NCBI RefSeq assembly: GCF_002875945.1
Contig: NZ_MCZK01000179.1
Span: forward strand, 1 to 35,212
Direction of reading: 5' to 3'
DNA: 35,212 bases
From: Vibrio lentus
GTDB taxonomy: Bacteria > Pseudomonadota > Gammaproteobacteria > Enterobacterales > Vibrionaceae
Within the stretch, counting starts at the first letter, position 1; the number at the start of each line of letters is the position of its first letter. Shown here piece by piece: positions 26,133-33,473 of this stretch. Position numbers and translations under genes: made by a program. The notes under the pieces were generated by a model. That model did not search any database. It was not told the DNA's origin and was given only the letters and a program-made list of their open reading frames with translations.

Positions 26133-26574
26133 CCTCAAGTCCCTTAGCCTACGGATTGGGCTTTTCATTGCGGTGCTGTTTTTAATTCCATGGTTTTTGT
26201 CTCTAGGCACTTACTTTTCTGGCTATGCTCACTTTGAAAACGATGAACACGATATTATCTTGAACGCAAAATCGGGCCTTTATAAAACTATTCACAGTTA
26301 TGAAGGACAGGTGTATAGAGTTCATCGAGGGATCTACGCATCCTTGGGTGATTCCTTGTACTTCTTTTCTTTGGATGGTGATTATGAAATGAACCTTGAC
26401 CCCGACTTTGCGGCTAAGGTAGTGACGAATGATCTTGAAAATTACTTCAGAGGTTTAACTCACGTACGCATCGCCGAGAAAGAGGGAAAGGTGGTAGGTT
26501 TACTGCAGAAAGACGATATTAAGAAGAAGTTCGATCAAGTCGTAATTCAAGGACGGTTAAAAGTATGGGATTGA
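26125..26574 (+). CDS. Membrane/periplasmic partner 1 of right ToxR-like module
   Basis: The frame is open from GTG 26083. However, a strong GGGGGAGGT site at 26112-26120 points to GTG 26125, giving 149 residues and an 8-bp overlap with the regulator stop. A hydrophobic segment (~10-28, IGLFIAVLFLIPWFLSLG) anchors or exports a ~120-residue domain. GIYASLGDSLYFFSLDGDYEM matches partner 1 of the left module, as does the end GRLKVWD. The coupled translation indicates a stoichiometric complex with the regulator. Family not recognised; the ToxS/VtrC analogy comes from position, size and topology. Confidence 0.72.
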   Translation: MVSLKSLSLRIGLFIAVLFLIPWFLSLGTYFSGYAHFENDEHDIILNAKSGLYKTIHSYEGQVYRVHRGIYASLGDSLYFFSLDGDYEMNLDPDFAAKVVTNDLENYFRGLTHVRIAEKEGKVVGLLQKDDIKKKFDQVVIQGRLKVWD

Positions 26575-27038
26575 AGAGAAAAACTAAGGTTCTATCTATC
26601 ATTGCATTACTTGTATTACCGCTGCTTGTACCGTGGGCGAATGCTACGTTCAGTGACTTCAAAATAAACAGTCACTTTGATGATCGCGATGTAACCTTGA
26701 TAGGTTCTCATGGTAGATTCAAAGTGCAAGCTACCTATTATGACGGGACTCATGCTGTTGGTACCGGGTACTACGGAACCTTCTTTGATACGATTTACTT
26801 GCTAACTGTGCGCAGTGATAACGTGGTCGAAGGTAACCCGAACAACCTGAATGCTTTTCTTCGTTCACATCAAACATTGATGGTTTACAAAATCAAGAAA
26901 GATGACGATGGACAGTATATTTTGAGGAGACTTGAGGAAGATCCTCGACTCGGTATGCATGAAAGTAAGATTGAAGTAGCTGGTTTTTTTGGTCCTCTAT
27001 CTTCAATACCGACATTTAAACCTAAACAAGCCTTGTAA
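26565..27038 (+). CDS. Periplasmic partner 2 of right ToxR-like module
   Basis: This 157-residue protein has a clear signal peptide (SIIALLVLPLLVPWANA/TFS) and a ~130-residue periplasmic domain. ATG 26565 overlaps the partner 1 stop by 10 bp, with a GGACGG site upstream. The core GTGYYGTFFDTIYLLTV is a diverged version of the motif seen in the other three partner proteins. The nearest relative by position and pattern is the left-module protein at 17437-17928. It ends the three-gene unit, and a terminator follows at 27084. Confidence 0.7.
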   Translation: MGLKRKTKVLSIIALLVLPLLVPWANATFSDFKINSHFDDRDVTLIGSHGRFKVQATYYDGTHAVGTGYYGTFFDTIYLLTVRSDNVVEGNPNNLNAFLRSHQTLMVYKIKKDDDGQYILRRLEEDPRLGMHESKIEVAGFFGPLSSIPTFKPKQAL

Positions 27039-27083
27039 GACTAACAGTTCACTAGTTTTTGCTACGAGCTAATTACCAAATAA

Positions 27084-27112
27084 GAAAGGCTAGAAATGTA
27101 TCTAGCCTTTTC
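27084..27112. terminator. Rho-independent terminator after right regulator module
   Basis: The perfect stem AAAGGCTAG (27085-27093) / CTAGCCTTT (27102-27110) has an 8-base loop and is followed by TT. It closes the regulator-partner operon. A-rich sequence on its left end could also let it work for the convergent BLUF gene. Confidence 0.78.
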
Positions 27113-27178
27113 GGGATATCTTCTTCAAAGCTCAATATAAAATCACGCTCGCTCAATCCCCTCTAAAGTAGAACCATA

Positions 27179-27598
27179 TTATTCGGAAGGTAAGTTTTGC
27201 TTTAACTCCAGAAGCATTCGATAAGCACTTTCCCCCGACATCTCATAGGGATTGAACTGATCAGATGTTGAAAACTGTAAGTTAACAAGTTCAGTCAGGC
27301 TTGATTGCGGAATATCGCCCATCGACCAATCACCAAACTCCCGGTAATCTATTTCTTTGAAATACAAGATCATGACTTTTTTGTGTCGCTGATCATTCAG
27401 AATATGATTGTAGGTGTGGTTAACCGCGGTTCTTGAGCCTTCAATACATTGTAGGAAATACTTGTCGTTGTGACTAAGAAGTCCTGTTAAGTGGCTTTCT
27501 TTATTACGGTCGTGTGAAATCTTGAGGATGTCGTCTAAAGCCGTGGCATCGCAACTTTCGCAAAGTGTGCTGACATAAATTAACCGAGTTAGGAGCAT
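27179..27598 (-). CDS. BLUF-domain blue-light sensor protein
   Basis: This short single-domain FAD photoreceptor has 139 residues from ATG 27598, preceded by GAAGTGA; an in-frame GTG at 27607 is the longer alternative. The BLUF signature is intact: RLIYVS (flavin-contacting Tyr8), ISHDRNKESHLTGLL (Asn32), FLQCIEG (Gln50), DQRHKKVMIL and DWSMGD (Trp91, Met93). These residues support the blue-light-induced hydrogen-bond switch in AppA, PixD and BlrB. No output domain is attached, so it must act by protein-protein contact, as PixD-type proteins do. It stands alone, and the partner is not evident from neighbours. Confidence 0.92.
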   Translation of the reverse strand: MLLTRLIYVSTLCESCDATALDDILKISHDRNKESHLTGLLSHNDKYFLQCIEGSRTAVNHTYNHILNDQRHKKVMILYFKEIDYREFGDWSMGDIPQSSLTELVNLQFSTSDQFNPYEMSGESAYRMLLELKQNLPSE

Positions 27599-27607
27599 AG
27601 GTATCAC

Positions 27608-27917
27608 TTCGATTTTTGTTCAAAGGGTATTAACAAATATAAGCCAAGCTCATGGAATTGCTAATTATTGGTAGAAATATCACTAACGATCTTATTTTGC
27701 CGAAGTAAGAATGAGGGCCAAGCTAAGAAAAGGCGTTCGGTACACCAATTCAGGTGATTTCAGAGTTTGTAACTCAATTGTTTGAGGGGATGGGCAAAGG
27801 AGCCGGCGACCGGCTTTATCGTGTGATTGTACTTCGTCATGGTAGAAGGTGCTGATAGTCACACCTTCTATTGAGTCCTGTGATCTGTTTGTAATCTAGA
27901 GTCGATGTCTATCAACG
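27608..27917. other. Intergenic stretch with two hairpins
   Basis: About 310 bases without a convincing gene. Two inverted repeats are visible: AGCCGG-CGA-CCGGCT (27801-27815, followed by TTATC) and TAGAAGGTG (27843-27851) with CACCTTCTA (27862-27870) around a 10-base loop. Neither has a good T-run on either strand, so they are not standard terminators. They lie downstream of the minus-strand gene at 27918. Confidence 0.4.
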
Positions 27918-28109
27918 TTATTCGTTCAAAACCGAGATCGATTCTACGTTTGAAGATGCATCAAATCGAACATTGACCATCACGCTTTCACGTTCAAAAG
28001 TCATATCATCAAAATCAGTTGTCGCGATCTTAAATCCATTCCTCGCGAATAAACTCGTCACCATTGTGCGTTGTTTCTGTTCCATAGCGTAAGTCAGTAG
28101 TTTGTCCAT
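27918..28109 (-). CDS. Small hypothetical protein (63 aa)
   Basis: The frame is open from 28160. However, ATG 28109 has a good GGAG six bases upstream, giving a compact 63-residue protein beginning MDKLLTYAMEQKQRTMV. It has an amphipathic helical N-terminus, then alternating strand-like segments (FKIATTDFDDMTF, VMVNVRFDASSNVESISVL). There is no signal peptide or membrane segment. I do not recognise a family. The clear ribosome-binding site and balanced composition support a real gene. Confidence 0.55.
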   Translation of the reverse strand: MDKLLTYAMEQKQRTMVTSLFARNGFKIATTDFDDMTFERESVMVNVRFDASSNVESISVLNE

Positions 28110-28624
28110 CGTTGTCTCCATTAGGTAACAGTGTGCATAAGGTAAAGATACAGACTCCATAGTATGAGATCAATTGCTTAATCAATAAGCAGTATTAATG
28201 CCTCCGGATGAATGATTTGATCATTCAAATGGCTAATGGACGAGAAAGTCTTTCATTGCAGTGGTTATGATTACGACGGTGTTCTGTGACAAGGCTTCAA
28301 CAACTTTTGCGACAGTTATTTTCTATCCAAATTGAATTGAAATAAGTGGTTACAAAACGGCTAGGCATTACTTAACTTTTTACTTTGCTTCTTTCTGGCA
28401 ATCCATGGAACGAACTAATTAAAACTTATCGTTCGAGGTGAAATCTAAGCTTCACGATCGGTAGTATCTATCGGGGTGGTCAATGTTAGATGGGTGTTGT
28501 TATAAGTGTTATTAATTGCATAAGCTTGATTTTAACATTTGTTTGATTTATAAATTCTCTACGTATCAATAACTTCATGATTATATTAGTTTTTATTAAC
28601 CTTTAAATAACATGGAGAAAGGCG
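28110..28624. other. Long intergenic region, mostly featureless
   Basis: About 500 bases without a supported ORF. It contains an inverted repeat TGAATGA-TTTGA-TCATTCA (28209-28227) that could be an operator for the small gene to the left. A likely promoter for the 28625 gene is listed separately. AT content rises toward 28500-28620. Confidence 0.4.
28526..28554 (+). promoter_or_regulatory. Predicted sigma-70 promoter for the 28625 gene
   Basis: TTGATT (28526-28531) and TATAAA (28549-28554) are separated by exactly 17 bp. They lie about 70 bp upstream of ATG 28625, in AT-rich sequence. Confidence 0.5.
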
Positions 28625-29050
28625 ATGAATAAGAACCAAACACGCAACGGGTTAGCGAATTTAATGCAATTTCGTAAACCATATAAGGCAACGGACTTCC
28701 TTGTCAGTTCTAATGAACTACGAGTTAAGAAAGATGTTTATAGCTTGCGTAAAATTAAACAGTTAGAAATTCGTCAATTGGGCTTCAAAGAAAACGCTAT
28801 CAATATTGTTTCACTGGCTTTAGTACTCTCCGCTGCGACTTGGGCGTTTGTTCCTCAGTTTGGGCTGCCTATGCTTGCGCTGACTTTCACTTTGGCTTTT
28901 GTCTCATGGCGAAAATACGAGTTGCGTGCAGAATTTAAAGGGGCAGACGAAACCGGTGATCATTGGGTATCAGTGGCTCGTGGTTGTACTCGCGAAGAGT
29001 TCAAAATTTTGAAAAACGTCGAATTGACGTTACGAGGCCAAGTTTCTTAG
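28625..29050 (+). CDS. Small membrane protein, possibly DUF6232-like
   Basis: This 141-residue protein starts at ATG 28625 behind a strong GGAGAAAGG-type site. Residues ~25-55 form a short beta region (FLVSSNELRVKKDVYSLRKIKQLEI). Two hydrophobic segments follow (~58-76, INIVSLALVLSAATWAF; ~80-97, LPMLALTFTLAFVSW), then a polar C-terminus (~98-141). The layout of an N-terminal 'setting' strand pair followed by a helical hairpin resembles DUF6232-type proteins. That assignment is from memory and tentative; the function is unknown. The gene stands alone between a promoter and a terminator. Confidence 0.65.
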   Translation: MNKNQTRNGLANLMQFRKPYKATDFLVSSNELRVKKDVYSLRKIKQLEIRQLGFKENAINIVSLALVLSAATWAFVPQFGLPMLALTFTLAFVSWRKYELRAEFKGADETGDHWVSVARGCTREEFKILKNVELTLRGQVS

Positions 29051-29089
29051 TAAGCAAGGTGTCGTAATGAGTTAGGTTCAATAATAAAC

Positions 29090-29124
29090 AAGGCTCGTCA
29101 CTCGTTGGCGAGCTTTTTATTTTC
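29090..29124 (+). terminator. Rho-independent terminator
   Basis: GGCTCGTC and GGCGAGCT form an imperfect 7-8 bp stem, followed by TTTTTATTTT, 40 bp after the stop of the 28625 gene. Confidence 0.75.
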
Positions 29125-29253
29125 TGAAAAATATAGATAGAGCAGGTTACTTTTGTACGCCAGCGATGATGTTGGCAATGGTAATTTTTATGAATCTTAA
29201 GTCACGGCACTTATAATGGTCTTTAGGGCTTTGAATTTAGGGAGAGGGTGGCG

Positions 29254-30066
29254 GTGAATACACAAGTAAATAAGAGTTTCTTCAAAAGACTCATCCGGGT
29301 CGTTGGTTATGTTCTGATTATGGTGTTGAGCTTTAGCCGATTTTCCAATGCTCAAACCATAGAGTTTCCTACTTGTACGCAGAGTGATGTTTTGAATACA
29401 GAGATCCACCTTTATGTTGATGAATCTGTGTTAGCCGAATATTCCAAAGAATTTATAACCTCTAAAATAGCGACATGGGAAAGCTATTCGAATCTGGTGT
29501 TGAAGAACTCCTGCATTCCTATGACGAGAAAAGTAACCAAGGTGACTTATAGCTCTGTAATCGATAGCCTCTGGTTTCAAGATTTGAGTGCAGCGGAAAG
29601 GTTATTAAAACTATCGATGGAAGAACCGATTCCTGAAACAACAGAAGAAGGCGTTCCCATTTTTAAAGGGATAGTATTTTCTAGCTATAATTTTAGTTTT
29701 GAGTCTGATTATTGTGGTATCTCATCTCCAGTATCCTATTTTTTCTCTTTAGCGATAAACTGCCCTGATTACCTAATGGAGCATGAAATTGGCCATTTGA
29801 GTGGTGCTAATCACGACTACAAAACGTTATTGAAAGACTCTGGTAGCATCGAAAGTTACATTTCTGGATCGTACCCAAGAGCGCCTCAATATTCCTTTGG
29901 CGCAATTTGTGCTGATAGAGGCACAGTAATGTCTTATGAGCGAGATGTTATACCTGCTTATTCCAGCCCGGACATCAGAGTGGATGGCATAAAGTGCGGA
30001 GATAGCAAACACCACAACAATGCGAGAGTGCTTAGAGAATTCGCACAAGCTTATCTAACCCCATGA
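29254..30066 (+). CDS. Secreted metzincin-type zinc metalloprotease
   Basis: The product is 270 residues from GTG 29254, preceded six bases upstream by AGGGAGAGG; a GTG at 29248 would overlap that site. The N-terminus is a long basic signal peptide (KRLIRVVGYVLIMVLSF...SNA). The zinc-binding motif HEIGHLSGANHD (HExxHxxGxxH) lies at ~177-188, with Glu178 as general base. A Met-turn, VMSYE (Met226), follows about 40 residues later. This is the defining metzincin arrangement (reprolysin/M12-like). Six or seven mature cysteines (for example 41, 87, 154, 170, 219) suggest disulfides and an extracytoplasmic location. No secretion or adhesion domain is attached. It stands alone; substrate unknown. 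Confidence 0.82.
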   Translation: MNTQVNKSFFKRLIRVVGYVLIMVLSFSRFSNAQTIEFPTCTQSDVLNTEIHLYVDESVLAEYSKEFITSKIATWESYSNLVLKNSCIPMTRKVTKVTYSSVIDSLWFQDLSAAERLLKLSMEEPIPETTEEGVPIFKGIVFSSYNFSFESDYCGISSPVSYFFSLAINCPDYLMEHEIGHLSGANHDYKTLLKDSGSIESYISGSYPRAPQYSFGAICADRGTVMSYERDVIPAYSSPDIRVDGIKCGDSKHHNNARVLREFAQAYLTP

Positions 30067-30181
30067 TTGTTTCGCGGCTAGATCGGTAGTCGTTCGACTT
30101 AGTTACTTCATTATTAATGACTGTTATGGTCGAGGCCAATCCCTCTGTAATCAAGACCAAGAGCTAAACCAAGGAGATCAA

Positions 30182-30703
30182 ATGCAAGTAACGATTAGAC
30201 CTGCAATGCCAAGTGAACTAGCAGCCATTTATGCCTTGGTTATTTCAAACGATGAGTGGACGAAGTTTAACGGCCCTTATTTCCCATATTCACCCCCATC
30301 GTTAGACGAGTTTGAAAGCCATTCGTTTCAACGCTTACTCGATGGATCCGACTTGCAGCTAGTGGTTGTAGACGAAGTGCCTGTTGGAACGGTCAGTTGT
30401 TATTGGGAATGCGAAGAAACACGGTGGTTGGAAGCGGGTGTGGTTATTTATAACTCGGAGTATTGGGGTAAAGGTATTGCACCATTGGCACTTCCGCTTT
30501 GGGTTACTTACCTATTCGAAAATAAGCAGATTGAACGAGTGGGCTTAACCACTTGGTCAGGTAACCCTCGCATGATGTCTCTGGCTTTGAAATTAGGTTT
30601 TCAACAAGAGGCGAGGCTCAGAAAAGTTCGTTATTACCAAGGTGAGTATCATGACTCGGTAAAATATGGGTTGTTGCGCTGCGAGTGGCAGGAGAGAAGA
30701 TAA
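30182..30703 (+). CDS. GNAT-family N-acetyltransferase (RimJ/RimL-like)
   Basis: This 173-residue protein is preceded by a near-consensus AAGGAGATCAA site. The GNAT fold is visible in order: VTIRPAMPSELAAIYAL (strand 1/helix 1), LVVVDEVPVGTVSCYW (strands 2-3), LEAGVVIYNSEYWGKGIAPLALPLWV (strand 4 and acetyl-CoA loop), ERVGLTTWSGNPRMMSLALKLGFQQEARLRK (strand 5 to the C-terminus). The final HDSVKYGLL is typical of the RimJ/L subgroup, which acetylates protein N-termini or small molecules. Substrate cannot be told. Monocistronic. Confidence 0.88.
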   Translation: MQVTIRPAMPSELAAIYALVISNDEWTKFNGPYFPYSPPSLDEFESHSFQRLLDGSDLQLVVVDEVPVGTVSCYWECEETRWLEAGVVIYNSEYWGKGIAPLALPLWVTYLFENKQIERVGLTTWSGNPRMMSLALKLGFQQEARLRKVRYYQGEYHDSVKYGLLRCEWQERR

Positions 30704-30817
30704 CTGAAAATACACGGTTTCTATAGCGTGATTTGGTATTCAATTTAACGATAACGCTTTGATCTAAAAGGTGAGAATTAGCGTACTTTTACCCAGTTTA
30801 TAATGGATGAGTATGTA

Positions 30818-31069
30818 ATGAAGTTATCTAAAGAAAATGAATCAAGAATTATAGAAATGGCGTGGGAAGATAGAACCCCGTTTGAGGCGATAGAGCTGCA
30901 ATTTGGTTTGAATGAATCAGAAGTGATTCGCTTCATGCGAAGCCATCTGAAGCTTGGCAGTTTTAAATTGTGGCGCGCACGTGTTTCTGGTCGTTCTACC
31001 AAGCACGTAAAACTTCGCCGTTCAGATGTATCGAGAGGGTATTGTCCTACTCAATACAAGCATCGTTAA
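30818..31069 (+). CDS. TIGR03643-family protein
   Basis: This 83-residue basic protein has the strongly conserved pattern ESRIIEMAWEDRTPFEAI, QFGLNESEVIRFMR, LKLGSFKLWRARVSGR, STKH. That pattern defines the TIGR03643/DUF2805 family of uncharacterised helix-turn-helix-like proteins. The frame is open from 30803, but ATG 30818 has GGATGAG at proper spacing and matches where relatives usually start. Family members are often near cryptochrome or photolyase genes in marine bacteria (recollection). Here the nearest light-related gene is the BLUF protein ~3 kb away. Confidence 0.85.
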   Translation: MKLSKENESRIIEMAWEDRTPFEAIELQFGLNESEVIRFMRSHLKLGSFKLWRARVSGRSTKHVKLRRSDVSRGYCPTQYKHR

Positions 31070-31120
31070 ATAGGAACTTATTTAACCAGAAATTCCAATG
31101 AATATCTCAGTATGGAAACG

Positions 31121-31147
31121 AAAGGAATAAAAGGAATAAAAGGAATG
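31121..31147 (+). repeat. Three 9-bp tandem repeats carrying Shine-Dalgarno cores
   Basis: AAAGGAATA occurs twice and is followed by AAAGGAATG, whose ATG (31145) is the start of the DUF3465 gene. Each unit contains an AAGGA core, so the start codon is preceded by stacked ribosome-binding sites at 9-base intervals. Confidence 0.8.
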
Positions 31148-31540
31148 AAACAAATTTTTGCTCTAATTTTGGCAGTGCTTTGCTTTTGCGTTGGTTATGT
31201 TCAAGCGAATGATGTTCTTCTCAAACAAGCTTACGAGAGCCACCAAAGCGATGTACAAGTTCGTGGTTCTGGTACAGTCTCTCGAATACTTCCAGATGAT
31301 AACAAAGGCTCTAGACATCAGAAGTTCATCTTACGATTGGACAGTAAACAAACCGTGCTAGTCGCGCACAATATTGACTTGGCTCCCCGTATTCAAGGAT
31401 TGGGAAAAGGCGACCGAGTTGAATTCTATGGCGAGTATGAATGGAACAAGAAAGGTGGCGTAATTCACTGGACTCACAGAGACCCTAATAACCGTCACGC
31501 TCACGGTTGGTTAAAGCACAATGGGAACGTATACGAGTAA
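31145..31540 (+). CDS. Secreted DUF3465 protein
   Basis: This 131-residue protein starts at ATG 31145, which begins a clear signal peptide (MKQIFALILAVLCFCVGYVQA). The longer frame from 31112 would only prepend the translated repeat (KGIKGI). The mature ~110 residues match DUF3465: VRGSGTVSRILPDDNKGSRH, KFILRLDSKQTVLVAHNIDL, GDRVEFYGEYEWN, GGVIHWTHRDP, HGWLKHNGNVYE. The fold is probably a small OB-like beta-barrel; function is unknown. It is common in gammaproteobacteria. Conserved His, Asp and Trp clusters suggest ligand or nucleic-acid contact, but this is unproven. Confidence 0.88.
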   Translation: MKQIFALILAVLCFCVGYVQANDVLLKQAYESHQSDVQVRGSGTVSRILPDDNKGSRHQKFILRLDSKQTVLVAHNIDLAPRIQGLGKGDRVEFYGEYEWNKKGGVIHWTHRDPNNRHAHGWLKHNGNVYE

Positions 31541-31590
31541 ACACCTATGAGACTTTTCCCTTCATGGTTATGAGATAAAAAGGAATTTTG

Positions 31591-32127
31591 ATGTTTAAGC
31601 TGGAAACTGACAGGTTGATTCTTCGAGATATGAGCTTCGAAGACGAGTGTGCCTTTGTTGCGATGTCTCAAGATGCAAAGTATCAGCGTTTCTATGATGA
31701 AAGTGATTGCGAACCTAACAAATATCGAGAGCTAACTCAGTTGTTTGTTGCGCAGGCTTTGGAAGTCCCACGCCAGTCTTTTCAATTAGCGGTTGAAAGC
31801 AAAGATTCGGGGAAGTTTATTGGAACCGTTTGTTTGCGCCTTGAGGGCGATCGACAAGCTTCGATGGGCTGTGCTTTCTCGAGGGAAACTCAGGGAAAAG
31901 GGCTTTCTATAGAAGCTTCTGAAGTCCTCGCTGACTTTGGTTTCTCAGAGTTAGGCATACACCGTATCTACGCGGAAACCATTAGCAAGAACTTGGCTGC
32001 GATTAAGTTATGTAAGGTGCTCGGAATGAAGCAAGAAGCGTATTTCAAGCAACACCGATTTTTTAAAGGGAAGTGGTGGGATACAGTTGTGTTGGCGGTT
32101 CTACGTTCTGAATGGGAAAAGGCTTAG
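31591..32127 (+). CDS. GNAT-family N-acetyltransferase
   Basis: The product has 178 residues from ATG 31591, with AAGGA six bases upstream. GNAT features are TDRLILRDMSFEDECAFV, FQLAVESKDSGKFIGTVCLR, SMGCAFSRETQGKGLSIEAS (acetyl-CoA loop, Q-x-K-G), and HRIYAETISKNLAAIKLCKVLGMKQEAYFK near the C-terminus, ending WWDTVVLAVLRSEW. It belongs to the RimJ/L-like subgroup. It is followed after 2 bp by another GNAT gene, so the pair is cotranscribed. Substrate unknown. Confidence 0.88.
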   Translation: MFKLETDRLILRDMSFEDECAFVAMSQDAKYQRFYDESDCEPNKYRELTQLFVAQALEVPRQSFQLAVESKDSGKFIGTVCLRLEGDRQASMGCAFSRETQGKGLSIEASEVLADFGFSELGIHRIYAETISKNLAAIKLCKVLGMKQEAYFKQHRFFKGKWWDTVVLAVLRSEWEKA

Positions 32128-32129
32128 TG

Positions 32130-32663
32130 ATGGAAAGTGAAAGGCTCAAATTAACCCCTCCATCATTAAAATACAGCGAAGAGATGTTTGAGGTGATAAA
32201 TGAGTGCAAGGCCGAGTTTTCCCAATTCTTACCTTGGGTTTCTGATTCTCTAACTAAAGAGCAGCTAGAACTTAACATTCAAGATGCTACCAATAATTTC
32301 GCCAACTTTACTGGCGAGTTCTGGTTCAATATTATTGAAAAGCAAACAGGGGCATTTATTGGAGCTATTGGTTTCATGAGCAGAGATGACATAGCCTCTT
32401 GTTTTGAAATCGGCTATTGGTTACAAACATCAAAAACGGGCTTAGGCTACGTGAGTGAAGCCGTCCGAATTATCGAAGAGTATGCATTCATTCAAAAAGG
32501 TGCGAAACGAGTCGAAATTAGAATGGCAGGATCTAATCTAAAAAGTAAGGCTGTGGCGAAGCGATGTGGCTATCAACAAGAGGCGTGTTTCGCTAATGAT
32601 CGACGTTTACCATCAGGAGAACTGGACAGCACGCTCGTTTACGCGAAAACGAGCCAGTCTTAA
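32130..32663 (+). CDS. GNAT-family N-acetyltransferase (RimJ/RimL-like), second of pair
   Basis: This 177-residue protein starts at ATG 32130, two bases after the previous stop, with AAAAGG inside the upstream gene as ribosome-binding site. Features: SERLKLTPPSLKYSEEMFEVI, FLPWVSDSLTKEQLELNI, FWFNIIEKQTGAFIGAIGF, CFEIGYWLQTSKTGLGYVSEA (acetyl-CoA loop), KRVEIRMAGSNLKSKAVAKRCGYQQEAC. The PWxxxxLT segment and C-terminal layout are those of ribosomal-protein serine acetyltransferase-like RimL relatives. The two adjacent GNATs are only distantly similar, so this is not a recent duplication. Confidence 0.88.
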   Translation: MESERLKLTPPSLKYSEEMFEVINECKAEFSQFLPWVSDSLTKEQLELNIQDATNNFANFTGEFWFNIIEKQTGAFIGAIGFMSRDDIASCFEIGYWLQTSKTGLGYVSEAVRIIEEYAFIQKGAKRVEIRMAGSNLKSKAVAKRCGYQQEACFANDRRLPSGELDSTLVYAKTSQS

Positions 32664-32748
32664 ACATGTAATGTTGATTCTTAATGAGTGGCACTTTTCT
32701 TTAGATAAACCGTAAACTCCAAGCTGTTGAAAGATCGACATTTAAGGC

Positions 32749-33270
32749 TTAGTTATCTGGCTCATCGTCTACAGTGACGTCACCGTTCATTGAGTTGTAG
32801 TCAATGGAAATTCCCGGTACGACTCGATAATGATAGATACACTGATCCGTCTGTATATATTCAGCAATGTAGTCGGTTTCTTCTGGTGAATTGAAACTTG
32901 AAATACTCGGTGGATCGAGGAGCAGTGCGCCCCATACCGAAATGCAGTCTTCAGCGTTATCTAATCTTGGAGATTCTTCGGGTAAGTGCCATTGTTGGGC
33001 TGGATATCCCCATTCATTGAAGTCAAGCTGGCCGGTCGCGGAGTCATCATAGATAGGGACGTTCGTGGAAGCACCGCCACCGTTTGAGGTTAAATTTTTT
33101 GAATAGGCAAGATCGACACCTGTTTTAAAAGAAGCGCCAGTGCCTTTCACCACTGCAATATGAGAATCAGTACTTACATTGAGGAACCTTGGAGCAGCAG
33201 TTACGGCGAGTATTCCAAGGATCACAATAACGACAACAAGCTCAATAAGTGTAAAACCGTTCTTTTTCAT
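32749..33270 (-). CDS. Orphan type IV prepilin-like protein (MSHA-pilin-like)
   Basis: This 173-residue protein has a class III leader MKKNG before Phe6 and the canonical hydrophobic helix with Glu at mature position 5 (FTLIELVVVIVILGILAVTA). PRFLNVSTDSHIAVVKGTG follows, as in Vibrio MSHA-type pilins. The C-terminal half has a disulfide candidate pair (Cys109 and Cys144) framing the D-region (DCISVWGALL, QCIYHYRVVPG) and ends very acidic. It needs a prepilin peptidase and assembly machinery encoded elsewhere. No pilus genes are nearby, so it may be a spare or minor pilin. Confidence 0.85.
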   Translation of the reverse strand: MKKNGFTLIELVVVIVILGILAVTAAPRFLNVSTDSHIAVVKGTGASFKTGVDLAYSKNLTSNGGGASTNVPIYDDSATGQLDFNEWGYPAQQWHLPEESPRLDNAEDCISVWGALLLDPPSISSFNSPEETDYIAEYIQTDQCIYHYRVVPGISIDYNSMNGDVTVDDEPDN

Positions 33271-33473
33271 TTAGCACCTCTTTTAAAGGCCGCTAGTATG
33301 CATTATAAGTTACTCTTACCAAAGGAAATATCTTCGTTTTAGTAGTAATTTAAATGCTCAATAATGAATGTTGTGATTAAGGTAACTTATATTTTATAAA
33401 TCCAACGCGCATGCTTAAGTGCTGTGTATCTCACTTTGATATTAATTTTAGTTCTATGAAGGTTTTGCAATTA

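Noticed and set aside
27711..27785. 24-codon ORF beginning MRAKLRKG in the gap left of the 63-aa gene
   Set aside because: Too short, no family, only a marginal purine stretch upstream.
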